NCBI GenBank assembly: GCA_026989145.1
Contig: JALSJU010000116.1
Coordinates: 1 to 42,059, forward strand
Reading direction: 5' to 3'
Source: Thiotrichaceae bacterium
Lineage (GTDB): Bacteria > Pseudomonadota > Gammaproteobacteria > Thiotrichales > Thiotrichaceae
Length of the DNA stretch: 42,059 bases
In this document: one piece after another, positions 1-9,178 of the stretch
How positions within the stretch are numbered: position 1 is the first letter of the stretch
Layout: every line of letters begins with the position of its first letter
The notes under the pieces: generated by a model
Told to the model about the DNA's origin: nothing
Databases searched by the model: none
The model's input: only the letters and a program-made list of their open reading frames with translations
Made by a program: the position numbers and the translations under genes

Positions 1-714
1 ACATTTCGACAACGTGGTGGGCATACACGTTTTTTACCACTCAAATCATTCCGTATCAAGTTAGACAGTAAAAAAAGCCTCTGGCGTAATCAACGTCGAA
101 TTCAACTGGTAAAAAGTTTTGATGATGCAACCAGAATTCGTAATAAATTGAGTTATGACTTATTTGCCGAAATACCTAATTTACCGAGTATGCGAACGCA
201 GTTTGTGCAGCTTAATCTCGATAATGCTATGAGCCCAGCACCTAATACAGGTCCAAATACAGGGCCAAATCTTGGTTTGTTTACGCATATTGAACATGCT
301 GGTAAAGAATACATTAAAAGTAGGGGATGGAAAAAAGATTCGAGGCTCTATAAAGCGGAGCACTTCACTTTTAGCCAAGATAGTGACCTAGCTTTAGACG
401 CCAAAGGGAAGCCAGTTGATAAGAAAAAATTTGAAGTGATCCTTGAGATAAAAAGTGGAAAGAATCATATAAAATTAAACAAAATGCTTGCTGCTGTTAA
501 TGACTCTTCATTAGATTTTAAGACCGTATTTAACAAATATTTTGATCAAAATAATTACCTAACATGGTTAGCGATCAATGTATTGGTCAATAACGCAGAT
601 ACCAGTAATCATAACTTTTATCTTTATAACCCCTTAGATTCGGATAAGTTTTACTTTATTCCTTGGGATTATGATTATGCATGGGGAGCACACCTTGATG
701 GTACGGGGGGGTAA
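1..714 (+). CDS. CotH kinase family protein, 5'-truncated, first part of a frameshifted gene
   Basis: The reading frame is open from base 1, so the gene begins before the window; the first internal ATG at 148 is not a start. The residues match the CotH kinase fold: an N-x-D-x-x-x-H-N-F-Y-L-Y stretch followed by PWDYDYAWG near the end. CotH proteins are atypical kinases, often found in bacteria on large secreted or surface proteins. The frame stops at TAA 712-714, directly after a run of seven G (705-711). The missing CotH C-terminus continues in another frame at 715-2402. One extra G, or two fewer, would join the two parts as ...DGTG(G)VTPNELPPWW. The break is therefore a frameshift, a phase-variable state or a sequencing error. 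Confidence 0.8.
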   Translation, partial: TFRQRGGHTRFLPLKSFRIKLDSKKSLWRNQRRIQLVKSFDDATRIRNKLSYDLFAEIPNLPSMRTQFVQLNLDNAMSPAPNTGPNTGPNLGLFTHIEHAGKEYIKSRGWKKDSRLYKAEHFTFSQDSDLALDAKGKPVDKKKFEVILEIKSGKNHIKLNKMLAAVNDSSLDFKTVFNKYFDQNNYLTWLAINVLVNNADTSNHNFYLYNPLDSDKFYFIPWDYDYAWGAHLDGTGG

Positions 715-2402
715 CGCCCAATGAATTGCCACCTTGGTGGTATTCTTATTCCTATCGCTGGGATGATAACTTACATAAGAAGTTTTTGCAGCAAGCCGGT
801 AATCGCGATTTACTCAAACAAGCTGTCACTGAAATTAAGAATAAATATCTAACACGAGAAAATATTAAAGCCAAAATAGACTCTTACCGAGCTATTACAG
901 AACCGTTAGTGACGGCTAAACCCGATGATTATTGGGATATTTATGAGAATGATGCACAAAAAATCGAGCATTATGATGCTGCGTTAAACAAGTTGGTAGA
1001 TAATGTGGAAAATAATTACAGCCGTTTTATCTTAACTTTTGATAATCCCATGCCGTTCTATGCCTATGTACCAGAAATTACAGCTGATACGACTCAAACT
1101 AAATCCGTTCGATTCGATTGGGATGATACTGTCAGTCTACAAGGAAATACAATAAATTATGATTTGGTTCTGTATAACGCTAAATCAGTAGAGATTCCTA
1201 ATCAATCAACTGGATCACCTTCACACGTTATTGTTCCTGGTGAAGTGGTTGAAATTAAAAAGGGCATTCAAGTTTCAGATCTTACGCTTAACTGGGTGCA
1301 CCCAGCGGGAACCTATTTTTATAAAGTTATTGCAAGGGATACGACAAAGCCTAGCATTCTTTGGCAGGTTTCTTATGATGAGGCAGTAAAGGATGTTAAT
1401 GGGTTTCCACTTCATGGTGTTATAAAGTTCGAAGTTTTAAAAGCGGGTGTTGGGGTAGCGCCTGTTATAACTAATAATGCTCCTATTGCTTATGACCAGT
1501 CTATAGCGGCCTTGCCTAGAAATACGTCAACCGAGATTAGTTTGATTGCTAGCGATGTTGTTGAGCGAAGTAGAATGACGGCTACGATAGTTAGGCAAGC
1601 GAGTAAGGGTACTGTTACGTTAAATGCAGATGCAATGACGGTGAACTATAAACCTAATTTAAACGCAACAGGCACAGATTCCTTTACCTTTAAAGTAAAT
1701 GATGGATTGGCAGACAGTAATCATGCAACCGTGAGTTTGTTAATTAATGAGGTGCCTGTAGCAAAAGATCAGGTGAGGGCAGCTGTTAAAAAGAATAGCA
1801 GAATTACTATAAACTTAGCTAATAATGTCAGTAATGCAGAGGGTGATACGTTAATACTACTGATTAGCAAAAAACCTCAGCATGGTATTTTATCAGCAGT
1901 TAATGGGTTAAAGGTTGTTTATACGCCAGATAAACACTATGCAGGGGTTGACTCTTTTTCTTATCGCGTTAAAGACGCAAGAGGGCTCTATAGTGATGTA
2001 GCCAAAGTTACCATGACATTATTAAACAAAGCACCTACGGTGAAGACTAATCAGGAAGTAAAATTAATTCAAGATACTAAAAAACTAATTTTACTATCTG
2101 CAAAGGATGCAGATAATGACACACTTACACTAAAGATTACGAAAAAACCGTTACATGGTAGTTTAAATAAAGGCTCTGGCTTAGCAGTAACCTACTCGCC
2201 GGATAAAAACTACGTGGGTAGTGATTCATTCAGCTATAGAGTAAGTGATGCAACGGTAGATAGCAATGAGGCAACGGTGAGGTTAACGGTTGCTAAAAAG
2301 GCTGTTCCAATAACAGAAAAGTCAACGGGTGGTGGAAGTATATCTTGGTTTTTATTCTTGATCGGTGTATATGGCCTACGTTTAAAAAAACGTTGTGAAT
2401 GA
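715..2402 (+). CDS. Second part of the CotH-kinase protein: Ig/cadherin-like repeats and GlyGly-CTERM tail
   Basis: This is a continuation of the upstream CotH gene in a different frame; the TTG at 726 is only the first possible start codon and probably not a real one. The first 100 or so residues complete the CotH region (PPWWYSYSYRWDD, helical segments). A beta-rich linker follows, then three tandem repeats of about 90 residues beginning near residues 250, 342 and 435. Each ends in a D-S-F-S/T-Y/F-R/K-V motif, typical of bacterial Ig/cadherin-like (Big_9-type) domains. The C-terminus has GGGS (residues 535-538), a hydrophobic segment and the basic end RLKKR. That is the tripartite GlyGly-CTERM signal, known to be processed by rhombosortase on type II secreted proteins. 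A secreted, surface-attached multidomain protein is inferred. Confidence 0.75.
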
Positions 2403-2458
2403 ACGCACAAAATTACACAACAGTTAATGACCTTAAAAATGCTTTAAGTCATATTGAT

Positions 2459-3655
2459 CTAGAGAGAGTATTTGCTTAAGATGCCACTTTTACCGATAAA
2501 GTAAATGGCATTTTTGTTAACGATGGGTGCTACAGAATAGCCTGCTTTATCACTACTGTCACGGGCAACGATCTTTCCCTTTTTAGTGTTAATCCAGTGT
2601 ATATTCCCTTGTTTATCAGCAGCAACTGCAAGTTCTTCATTAATAATTATTGGTAATGTTGGTTGACGTTGTTGAAGGTCATCCATCTTCCACACTGGGT
2701 TGCCTGTTTGTGGGTTTAGCTTCCAAATATTACCTTGGTTATCTCGCGTTAAAATTGTATTAGTGCTAGCACTTAGCCCACTGGGTGTTGAAAATGTTTT
2801 AAGCCAAACAGGGTTACCTGTAGCGCCCTGAATTCCTGAAGCATTACCATTGAGGGATGAAGCAAAAAGCGCATTATCAAGCACTGTGATTTTACCATCA
2901 ATATCAATAATTTTATCCAACTCAGTTAAGCCTTTAGGTACAGCTAAGGTGACTTCCCATTGCGGCTTTCCATTACTTAATTGATATGCAACTAATTTTC
3001 CATTATCAAAGCCACTAATAACTTTATCTGAAAGTATGACGGGAACACTGGCCCCAAGGTGAGATAATTGGGGGGATTTTTGGGAGCGTTGCCAAACAAT
3101 CTCGCCAGTTTGACTTGATAGAGCATGAAGTTTCCCATCTGCAGTACGCAGGGCTACCAATCCATTTTTACTTGGGGAGACGGCAAGGATTTCACTGCTT
3201 AAGCGCTCAACCCAAAGTGTCTTTCCTGTTTTTGAATCTAAGGCTATCGCATTACCTTTGCTAGAACCTATAATTATTTTTTCACTATTGTTAGCAAGGT
3301 TGCCATTGATGCCTGCTGTAATGGTTTCTGCAAGTTTTTTCTTCCAGAGCAGTGCACCGTTATTCATATTCCATGCACTCACAGATTGAGCGCCAGCAAT
3401 ATATATTGTATGATTTTTTATGAAAGGGTGAATTTTTCTTTCACCCATTGCACTGCCGGTATTAACTTGCCAGTTTTTTTTGGTTGGGATAAGGTTGGTA
3501 AGTTTTTTAAGGGGGGGGAGGGCGATGGCTTGTGAGGTTTTATTGCCTAACAATTGCGAGTTTAGCGATGTTTGCTGGCTACAAGCATTCAATAATAAGG
3601 TAAAGCTAGTAATGCATGTTATTAAGCCCAGTCGCGAGAGTGCTATTTTTTTCAT
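2459..3655 (-). CDS. bamB: Outer membrane assembly lipoprotein BamB
   Basis: BamB is the beta-propeller lipoprotein of the BAM complex that inserts beta-barrel proteins into the outer membrane. The ATG at 3655 is preferred over the longer frame from 3694: it has a GAGGA-type ribosome site just upstream and gives a clean lipoprotein signal, M-K-K then hydrophobic LLNAC with Cys25 as the lipidated residue. The 398-residue product matches the E. coli length (392). PQQ-like propeller blades recur, for example GALLWKKKL, GKTLWVERL, GEIVWQRS, GKPQWEV and GNPVWL. It lies 25 bases after yfgM, its usual neighbour. Der GTPase, often downstream of bamB, is absent; the next gene is convergent. A C8 tract (plus-strand G8, 3511-3518) encodes the ALPPL stretch after the signal peptide. 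Confidence 0.93.
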   Translation of the reverse strand: MKKIALSRLGLITCITSFTLLLNACSQQTSLNSQLLGNKTSQAIALPPLKKLTNLIPTKKNWQVNTGSAMGERKIHPFIKNHTIYIAGAQSVSAWNMNNGALLWKKKLAETITAGINGNLANNSEKIIIGSSKGNAIALDSKTGKTLWVERLSSEILAVSPSKNGLVALRTADGKLHALSSQTGEIVWQRSQKSPQLSHLGASVPVILSDKVISGFDNGKLVAYQLSNGKPQWEVTLAVPKGLTELDKIIDIDGKITVLDNALFASSLNGNASGIQGATGNPVWLKTFSTPSGLSASTNTILTRDNQGNIWKLNPQTGNPVWKMDDLQQRQPTLPIIINEELAVAADKQGNIHWINTKKGKIVARDSSDKAGYSVAPIVNKNAIYFIGKSGILSKYSL

Positions 3656-3680
3656 TTTTATGTCCTCACCAGAACCATGA

Positions 3681-4295
3681 TTAAGATCCATCACCTAGGT
3701 CATCACGTTTCATTTTTAATAGTTGGCTATTTTGACCGCCTGAACTTAGCAGGGCTTTATCATAAGCTTCGCGTGCTTTTGTGATATCTTTTTTTGCAAG
3801 AAATAAATCACCGTTAAGTTCAGCGACTAATGAGCTATAAGCGGCTGATTTAATGCTTGATAGTAGGGAGCTGGCTTCATCAAGTTTGTTAGTGCTAATT
3901 AGTGTGCGAGCAAGGCGTACTTTAGCAATTATCGCAATATCCTCTAGAGAGCTGTTATTGGCAACTTTCAGTTGATTGATACATTCGTCCGTTTTGTTCG
4001 CATTGCAAGCAGCTTTAGCCGCATTTAAAGCGGCTAAAGAAGTGTAGGGTGTATTGCCATACTCCGTATTTAGTTTTTTAAGTAACTCAGTATCACTGGG
4101 GTTTTTGTTGATCTGTGAGAGTATTTTTGAAGCACCTTCGGATTGATCTAGTTTGTGTTGTTGCCATTGCTGCCAACCGAACATACCCGCGATGGCAAGA
4201 CCAACACCTGCTGCTACTGAAAGGCCATTGGATTTCCACCACGCTTTAAGTTCTTCTGCTTTTTCTTCATCGGATTTTAATACATTATCTGCCAT
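3681..4295 (-). CDS. yfgM: YfgM family TPR protein, ancillary SecYEG translocon subunit
   Basis: The protein has 204 residues with a short cytoplasmic N-terminus, one membrane segment at about residues 24-41 (GLSVAAGVGLAIAGMFGW) and a periplasmic tetratricopeptide-like region. The N-terminal pattern EEKAEELKAWWKSNG is characteristic of YfgM. In E. coli YfgM pairs with PpiD at the Sec translocon and passes substrates to periplasmic chaperones. It sits between hisS (41 bases upstream) and bamB, the conserved order in gammaproteobacteria, and is very likely co-transcribed with both. Confidence 0.9.
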   Translation of the reverse strand: MADNVLKSDEEKAEELKAWWKSNGLSVAAGVGLAIAGMFGWQQWQQHKLDQSEGASKILSQINKNPSDTELLKKLNTEYGNTPYTSLAALNAAKAACNANKTDECINQLKVANNSSLEDIAIIAKVRLARTLISTNKLDEASSLLSSIKSAAYSSLVAELNGDLFLAKKDITKAREAYDKALLSSGGQNSQLLKMKRDDLGDGS

Positions 4296-4336
4296 GTTTT
4301 AACTCTTTAATAATTGTTAAAATTAATACGCGAGGA

Positions 4337-5611
4337 CTATACCAGAATGGTGTTTGTCACGTAATCATTAAGTTTATCAAGCGCTAAGCTTGCTTGTTGG
4401 GTTTCTTGTCGCAAAGGCTTAATGATGACTTGGTGGTTTTCAAGTTCATTATCACCCAATATCAAAGCATAGTCTGCGGCTGATTTATCGGCACGTTTCA
4501 GTTGAGCCTTAAAACTTCCTGAGCCATTGTTAACCATTATTCGTAGGCCTGGGCTGCTCTCTCTTAGGTTTTCAGCAATTTTTAAACCAGCGATTTCTGC
4601 TGTATTTCCTAACATTACAAAATACAGATGTGGAGCATGATTAGGAATAGGTAAATCTTGTTCTTCTAATAGTAATTGTAAGCGGTCAATGCCGATACCA
4701 AAACCACAGGCAGGCGTTTCTTTGCCGCCTAGTTTTGTGACCAAACTATCATAACGGCCACCTGCGCAAATTGTTCCTTGTGAGCCTAGTTCGCTGGTTA
4801 TCCATTCGAATACAGTACGGTTGTAATAGTCTAAACCACGAACTAGCCTAGAATTTACGGTATAGCTTATGCCGATTACATCCAATCGTTGTTTCAAGCC
4901 TTCAAAGTGTTCCTTTGACTCATCATCTAAATAGTCAAGCAGGTCAGGTGCATTATCGACCAAGCTTTTCATTTCTGGATTTTTTGTATCAAGAATACGC
5001 AGTGGATTTTGGTGGAGTCGGCGTTTTGAATCTTCGTCTAGCTGTTCTTGGTTTTGACTAAAGTAGCTTACTAAAACGTCTCGATATACCTCACGGGCTT
5101 GATTGCTGCCAAGTGAGTTAATTTCTAAATGGATATTTTTAAGACCGAGCTTTTTCCACAGTCTTGCGCCGATTGCGATGACTTCGGCATCAATATCTGG
5201 TGATGCAATACCGTAGGTTTCTATGCCTGCTTGGTAAAATCCACGGTAACGCCCTTTTTGTGGTCGCTCGTGGCGAAACATTGGGCCAATATACCAAATA
5301 CGTTGTTGCTGGTTGTGCAGTAAGCCGTGTTGCATGGCAGCGCGTACACATCCAGCCGTTCCTTCGGGGCGTAGCGTTAAGCTATCGCCGTTACGGTCTT
5401 CAAATGTGTACATTTCTTTTTCAACTATATCTGTTGCATCGCCGATGCCACGTTTAAATAAGTCGGTTGATTCGATAAGTGGTGTGCGAAGTTCATTGTA
5501 GCCGTAACTATTAAAAAGTTCGCGAGCACACGTTTCAATATGTTGCCAGGAGGGAGACTGCTCGGGGAGTATGTCACGCATGCCTCTAACGGCTTGAAGG
5601 TTTTTTGCCAT
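4337..5611 (-). CDS. hisS: Histidine--tRNA ligase
   Basis: This class II aminoacyl-tRNA synthetase charges tRNA-His. Its length of 424 residues equals that of the E. coli enzyme. Recognisable elements in order are the start MAKNLQAVRGMRDILPEQ, motif 1 around RTPLIESTDLFKRGIG, motif 2 FRHERPQKGRYRGFYQ, the histidine-specific RGLDYYNRTVFEW loop, motif 3 ACGFGIGIDRL and a C-terminal anticodon-binding domain (YALILGDNEL). It follows rodZ by 25 bases. The ispG gene that sits between rodZ and hisS in many gammaproteobacteria is missing here. Confidence 0.97.
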   Translation of the reverse strand: MAKNLQAVRGMRDILPEQSPSWQHIETCARELFNSYGYNELRTPLIESTDLFKRGIGDATDIVEKEMYTFEDRNGDSLTLRPEGTAGCVRAAMQHGLLHNQQQRIWYIGPMFRHERPQKGRYRGFYQAGIETYGIASPDIDAEVIAIGARLWKKLGLKNIHLEINSLGSNQAREVYRDVLVSYFSQNQEQLDEDSKRRLHQNPLRILDTKNPEMKSLVDNAPDLLDYLDDESKEHFEGLKQRLDVIGISYTVNSRLVRGLDYYNRTVFEWITSELGSQGTICAGGRYDSLVTKLGGKETPACGFGIGIDRLQLLLEEQDLPIPNHAPHLYFVMLGNTAEIAGLKIAENLRESSPGLRIMVNNGSGSFKAQLKRADKSAADYALILGDNELENHQVIIKPLRQETQQASLALDKLNDYVTNTILV

Positions 5612-5636
5612 GATTGTCTTAAATTAGCTTAAAAAA

Positions 5637-6602
5637 TTATTTTAACGTAAAGTTTGCAATACTGCCTTTAATATATTGGCTAATATCGACAGGCTTGTCA
5701 TTGACAAAAAGTGATAAGCCTTGTGCATTGCCTACCCTAAAAGTAAGTGGCTTTTCCAAGTTTAGGTTTCTTTCTTGGCCAGATTTTGTTTGCCCTTCAT
5801 AGACTGTTTTATTGTTTTTGTTTTTGATTCGCATCCATACTTCTTTGGTGAAAATCATTTTTATATTAATATTTTTTCCGGCAGTAACGTCAGCTGTTGG
5901 TTTATTATCAGCTTCAGGTGAAGGCTTTAAAGCATCCTTTTTCAGGGTATTTATATCAGTGTTTTCTTTATTTTTATTGTTTGATACCGTTGCCTGATCA
6001 TTTAATTTCACCTTTTTAATATCATCCTCAATGCCTTTAATGTCTTGAGGGCTAGGCGTAGCTGGTTTATTAAGAGGGATAGGAACAGGCATTGTACCTA
6101 TAAGTGAGGGTTTGTCGGAAATATTACTCTGGGCTTCAGTGTTTTGTTTTGAAAATCCCTCCATTATAGTGGTAAACCATTGATTTACCGAAGGAATCAT
6201 AAATAACCCAACAAAGCCTGCTAAAAGTAATGATAATAAGGCAAGTTGAGAAAAAATAGGGGAAATTCCTTTTTTCGCATTATGCATCGAAGGTGCTACC
6301 TTGATATGATAATCTAGGGCATCTGGATTGGCACCACGTAAAGTTTCATAGATACGAATAGCCTCAGTGCTATCAACACCAGCTTGTTTTGCATAATTAC
6401 GAATATAACCACGTACATAGGGAGGTTCAGCAAGAAGCTGGAACTCCTCATTTTCTAAATTTGTAATGACGCTGTCAGACAAACAAAGCGCCGTTGCCAT
6501 TTGTTCAGCACTAAAGCCTGCGTTGTCTCTGTATTGAAGTAACAAGGCGCGTAAATCACCAGGCTGTGCAGTTATTTGATTTTGGTTTTTATCTTTTGAC
6601 AT
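5637..6602 (-). CDS. rodZ: Cytoskeletal protein RodZ
   Basis: RodZ links MreB to the cell-wall elongation machinery. The 321-residue protein has the expected three parts. An N-terminal helix-turn-helix domain of the HTH_25 kind covers about residues 15-80 (GFSAEQMATALCLSDSVI, PYVRGYIRNYAKQAG). A single membrane segment lies at about 117-137. A periplasmic linker rich in N, K, D and T leads to a C-terminal beta domain of the DUF4115 kind, seen as KEVWMRIKNKNNKTVYEG, then LTFRVGNAQG. It lies between pilW and hisS in the usual order with short gaps, implying one operon. Confidence 0.92.
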   Translation of the reverse strand: MSKDKNQNQITAQPGDLRALLLQYRDNAGFSAEQMATALCLSDSVITNLENEEFQLLAEPPYVRGYIRNYAKQAGVDSTEAIRIYETLRGANPDALDYHIKVAPSMHNAKKGISPIFSQLALLSLLLAGFVGLFMIPSVNQWFTTIMEGFSKQNTEAQSNISDKPSLIGTMPVPIPLNKPATPSPQDIKGIEDDIKKVKLNDQATVSNNKNKENTDINTLKKDALKPSPEADNKPTADVTAGKNINIKMIFTKEVWMRIKNKNNKTVYEGQTKSGQERNLNLEKPLTFRVGNAQGLSLFVNDKPVDISQYIKGSIANFTLK

Positions 6603-6641
6603 TAGTAGCTTGTATCTCGGTCATCTTTTATATTAGTTATG

Positions 6642-7382
6642 TTATAACGCACTGCTGATTTGTTCAGCTTGGTTACTATTTGGAAAAAGTCTTAATAGTG
6701 CTGTTCTACACGAGCCTGCTTTATCTGCCAATCCGACTTTACTATTGATATCAATACACGCTTGCAAAGCTTCAGGTGAAGATCGTCCAACGCCTTCATA
6801 ACGCATCATAAATGCTTGTGCTTTGGGATAATTACGCTTATCTTTATAAAGTATGGCAAGTTGTAATAAAGCAGGTGGGTAAGACTGCCTTTTCTTTAAG
6901 GCCGTACGGAAATAGCTTTCAGCTTTAGCAGTGTTATTGATTTTTCGTAAACAGATCCCTGCATTGGTGTAAGCGTATTCTGGTGTGTTGTATAGAGGAT
7001 CATTAAGAGCAATAGCAAAGTGCTTAAGCCCTTGCTGAGGTCGATTGTTTTCACACAGATATTGACCATAGTTATTATGGATTTCAGAATCTTTGGGAGC
7101 GTATTGCGCAGCCTTTGCAAAGTATAGTCCAGCCTTCGCATTTTGTTTAAGGCGTTGTTGTAAAAGAGCGTAGTAATGATTCGTTTTAGCTGAACGAGGG
7201 TTTTGCTCCAGTGCTTTAAGAAGTTTTTCATTAGCTAGTTTTAGACGGCCTTTCTGTAAATAACGAACACCTAAATCAGCATTATAGTTAGCGGCTTTTA
7301 CTTCGCCTTCATTGAGCGAACAACTGCTTAAGCTTAGTGCTAGAAGGCCACCGACTAACGTTGTAATGGTATTGTGTTTCAT
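6642..7382 (-). CDS. pilW: Type IV pilus biogenesis/stability lipoprotein PilW (PilF)
   Basis: PilW/PilF is an outer-membrane pilotin with TPR repeats needed for PilQ secretin assembly. The ATG at 7382 is chosen because a GGGGA ribosome site lies about 5-8 bases upstream; the longer frame begins at a TTG at 7400. The 246-residue product starts with a lipoprotein signal ending in LSSC (Cys21), then has TPR units such as ADLGVRYLQKGRLKLANEKLLKAL, SEIHNNYGQYL and YAYTNAGICL. It lies between rlmN and rodZ, the conserved position. No pilQ, pilM-P or other pilus gene is in the window. Confidence 0.9.
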   Translation of the reverse strand: MKHNTITTLVGGLLALSLSSCSLNEGEVKAANYNADLGVRYLQKGRLKLANEKLLKALEQNPRSAKTNHYYALLQQRLKQNAKAGLYFAKAAQYAPKDSEIHNNYGQYLCENNRPQQGLKHFAIALNDPLYNTPEYAYTNAGICLRKINNTAKAESYFRTALKKRQSYPPALLQLAILYKDKRNYPKAQAFMMRYEGVGRSSPEALQACIDINSKVGLADKAGSCRTALLRLFPNSNQAEQISSAL

Positions 7383-7409
7383 TGAATGTCCCCTTTTCAA
7401 TGGTTTATT

Positions 7410-8519
7410 TTAAGTTTTTACAATATTTTTTTCAATACGAGCAAAGTGTATCTCTCTACGACTACGGTCACTAATCTTTCCTGCAAGTTGTCCACAAGCT
7501 GCATCAATGTCTTCACCACGCGTTTTACGTGTGATGACTGTTAGCCCCGCTTCTACCAATATATCTCTAAATCGATGTATTCTATTATTAGAAGATCGTT
7601 TATAACGGGTTTCAGGAAATGGGTTGAATGGTATCAAATTAACCTTTGCAGGTACATCCTTTAATACCACTGCAAGTTCATGTGCAATCTCATCTGAATC
7701 GTTTATATCATGTAGCATGACATATTCAATGGTGAGGCGTTCTCTTGCTGCTTTGCCGTGCATAAAACGTTTACACGAATCGAGTAGTTGTTCGATGGGG
7801 TATTTACGATTAATCGGTACAAGTTGGTCTCTTAATGCGTTGTTTGGTGCATGTAAGGAAATTGCTAAACTTACTTCAACTTGATCACGCAAGCGATCAA
7901 GTGCTGGTACCACGCCTGATGTACTTAAAGTGACACGGCGTTTGCTGAGGCCGTAGGCATTGTCATCAAGCATAATTTTCATTGCGTCAATAACGTTGTC
8001 AAAGTTAAGCAAAGGCTCACCCATGCCCATCATAACCACATTAGAAATAACTCTTTCTGATTCAGGATTGGGTTGTAAAAGGCGTTTTGCTAACCATAAT
8101 TGGCCGATAATTTCAGCGACGGTCAGATTACGATTAAAGCCTTGCCGTGCAGTGGAACAAAAAGTGCAATCCAATGCGCAACCCACTTGAGATGAAATAC
8201 ATAAGGTGCCACGGCCATCTTCGGGGATGTAGACCGTTTCAATGCAGTTGCCATCATCCAAGCGTAGCAGCCACTTGCGTGTACCATCATCGGAGATATT
8301 ATCAATCGCAACATCAGGGCCACGTATTTCGGTGGTTTCACTAAGCTGTTGGCGTAGCGCTTTGCTAACATTAAGCATGTCATCAAAATTGTCGACGCTT
8401 TGCTGGTGAACCCATTTTATAATTTGTGTGGCACGAAAAGGCTTTTCTCCTTTTTCTAGGAAAAAAGCCTTTAGTTTATCTGGGGTGTAATCCAGAAGAT
8501 TTTTTTTTGTTTGTGCCAT
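7410..8519 (-). CDS. rlmN: Dual-specificity RNA methyltransferase RlmN
   Basis: This radical SAM enzyme makes 2-methyladenosine at A2503 of 23S rRNA and A37 of some tRNAs. The 369-residue protein carries the iron-sulfur cluster motif CxxxCxxC at Cys114, Cys118 and Cys121 (CALDCTFC). The methyl-carrying cysteine near the C-terminus is Cys342 in [20 protein letters not shown] and the [12 protein letters not shown] segment are also typical. It starts 29 bases after ndk and ends 27 bases before pilW, fitting one transcript. Confidence 0.97.
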   Translation of the reverse strand: MAQTKKNLLDYTPDKLKAFFLEKGEKPFRATQIIKWVHQQSVDNFDDMLNVSKALRQQLSETTEIRGPDVAIDNISDDGTRKWLLRLDDGNCIETVYIPEDGRGTLCISSQVGCALDCTFCSTARQGFNRNLTVAEIIGQLWLAKRLLQPNPESERVISNVVMMGMGEPLLNFDNVIDAMKIMLDDNAYGLSKRRVTLSTSGVVPALDRLRDQVEVSLAISLHAPNNALRDQLVPINRKYPIEQLLDSCKRFMHGKAARERLTIEYVMLHDINDSDEIAHELAVVLKDVPAKVNLIPFNPFPETRYKRSSNNRIHRFRDILVEAGLTVITRKTRGEDIDAACGQLAGKISDRSRREIHFARIEKNIVKT

Positions 8520-8548
8520 TTGTTTCGATATACGAAAAATAGGAACGA

Positions 8549-8980
8549 TTAACGTGTTCTAGGGCAAATCTCATCTGCACTAAAAAAGTAATCCATCTCT
8601 ATCTTAGCATTTTCTGCGCTATCTGACCCATGTACTGCATTTTCATCAATACTCTGTGCAAAATCAGCGCGAATTGTACCAGTATCAGCTTCAGCTGGGT
8701 TAGTTGCACCCATTAGGTCGCGGTGCTTAGCCACTGCATTTTCACCTTCTAATAATTGAATAATAACAGGCCCGGAGGTCATAAATTCAACCAAGTCAGC
8801 AAAGAAAGGGCGATCTTTATGAATTGCGTAAAAGCCTTCAGCATCCGCTTTAGAGAGATGTTTCATCTTTGCAGCGATTATGTTTAAGCCACCTTTTTCA
8901 AAGCGTGAATAAATTTCACCGATAACACTTTTGCCTACTGCGTCTGGTTTAATGATAGAAATAGTGCGTTCAATAGCCAT
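8549..8980 (-). CDS. ndk: Nucleoside diphosphate kinase
   Basis: Ndk transfers the gamma phosphate among nucleoside triphosphates through a phosphohistidine. The start [17 protein letters not shown] at 8980 is chosen: a GGAG ribosome site precedes it, the length of 143 matches the family, and the five extra residues of the longer frame are not conserved. The catalytic histidine is His117 in NAVHGSDS. The end [14 protein letters not shown] is typical. It appears to head the ndk-rlmN-pilW-rodZ-hisS-yfgM-bamB operon, with its own promoter in the gap upstream. Confidence 0.97.
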   Translation of the reverse strand: MAIERTISIIKPDAVGKSVIGEIYSRFEKGGLNIIAAKMKHLSKADAEGFYAIHKDRPFFADLVEFMTSGPVIIQLLEGENAVAKHRDLMGATNPAEADTGTIRADFAQSIDENAVHGSDSAENAKIEMDYFFSADEICPRTR

Positions 8981-9059
8981 GCTAGAGTACTCCAAGAATT
9001 GTTGATAATTACCTTCGCCTTGAAAGGGTTACTATTATTGGGCTAGGCATAAAGCGCGC

Positions 9060-9088
9060 ATTGTACGTGTGAATAAGATGTACGTAAA
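9060..9088 (-). promoter_or_regulatory. Putative sigma-70 promoter for ndk
   Basis: On the minus strand a TTTACG box (9083-9088) is followed after exactly 17 bases by TACAAT (9060-9065), about 80 bases ahead of the ndk start. Four of six and five of six bases match the consensus. It lies in the gap between the flippase gene and ndk, where a promoter for the housekeeping cluster would be expected. The assignment rests on sequence only. Confidence 0.5.
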
Positions 9089-9178
9089 TTATTTAATCAA
9101 TATTTTTGGATTTTAGAAGTCTCTCAAGTCGAGAGTGGCAAAAGTTAAATATCTTAAATCGACGGTAACGGCCCTGAA

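Noticed and set aside
9120-9134. CTCTC/GAGAG hairpin after the flippase gene
   Set aside because: The stem is five pairs and no T-run follows on either strand, so it is not called a terminator.
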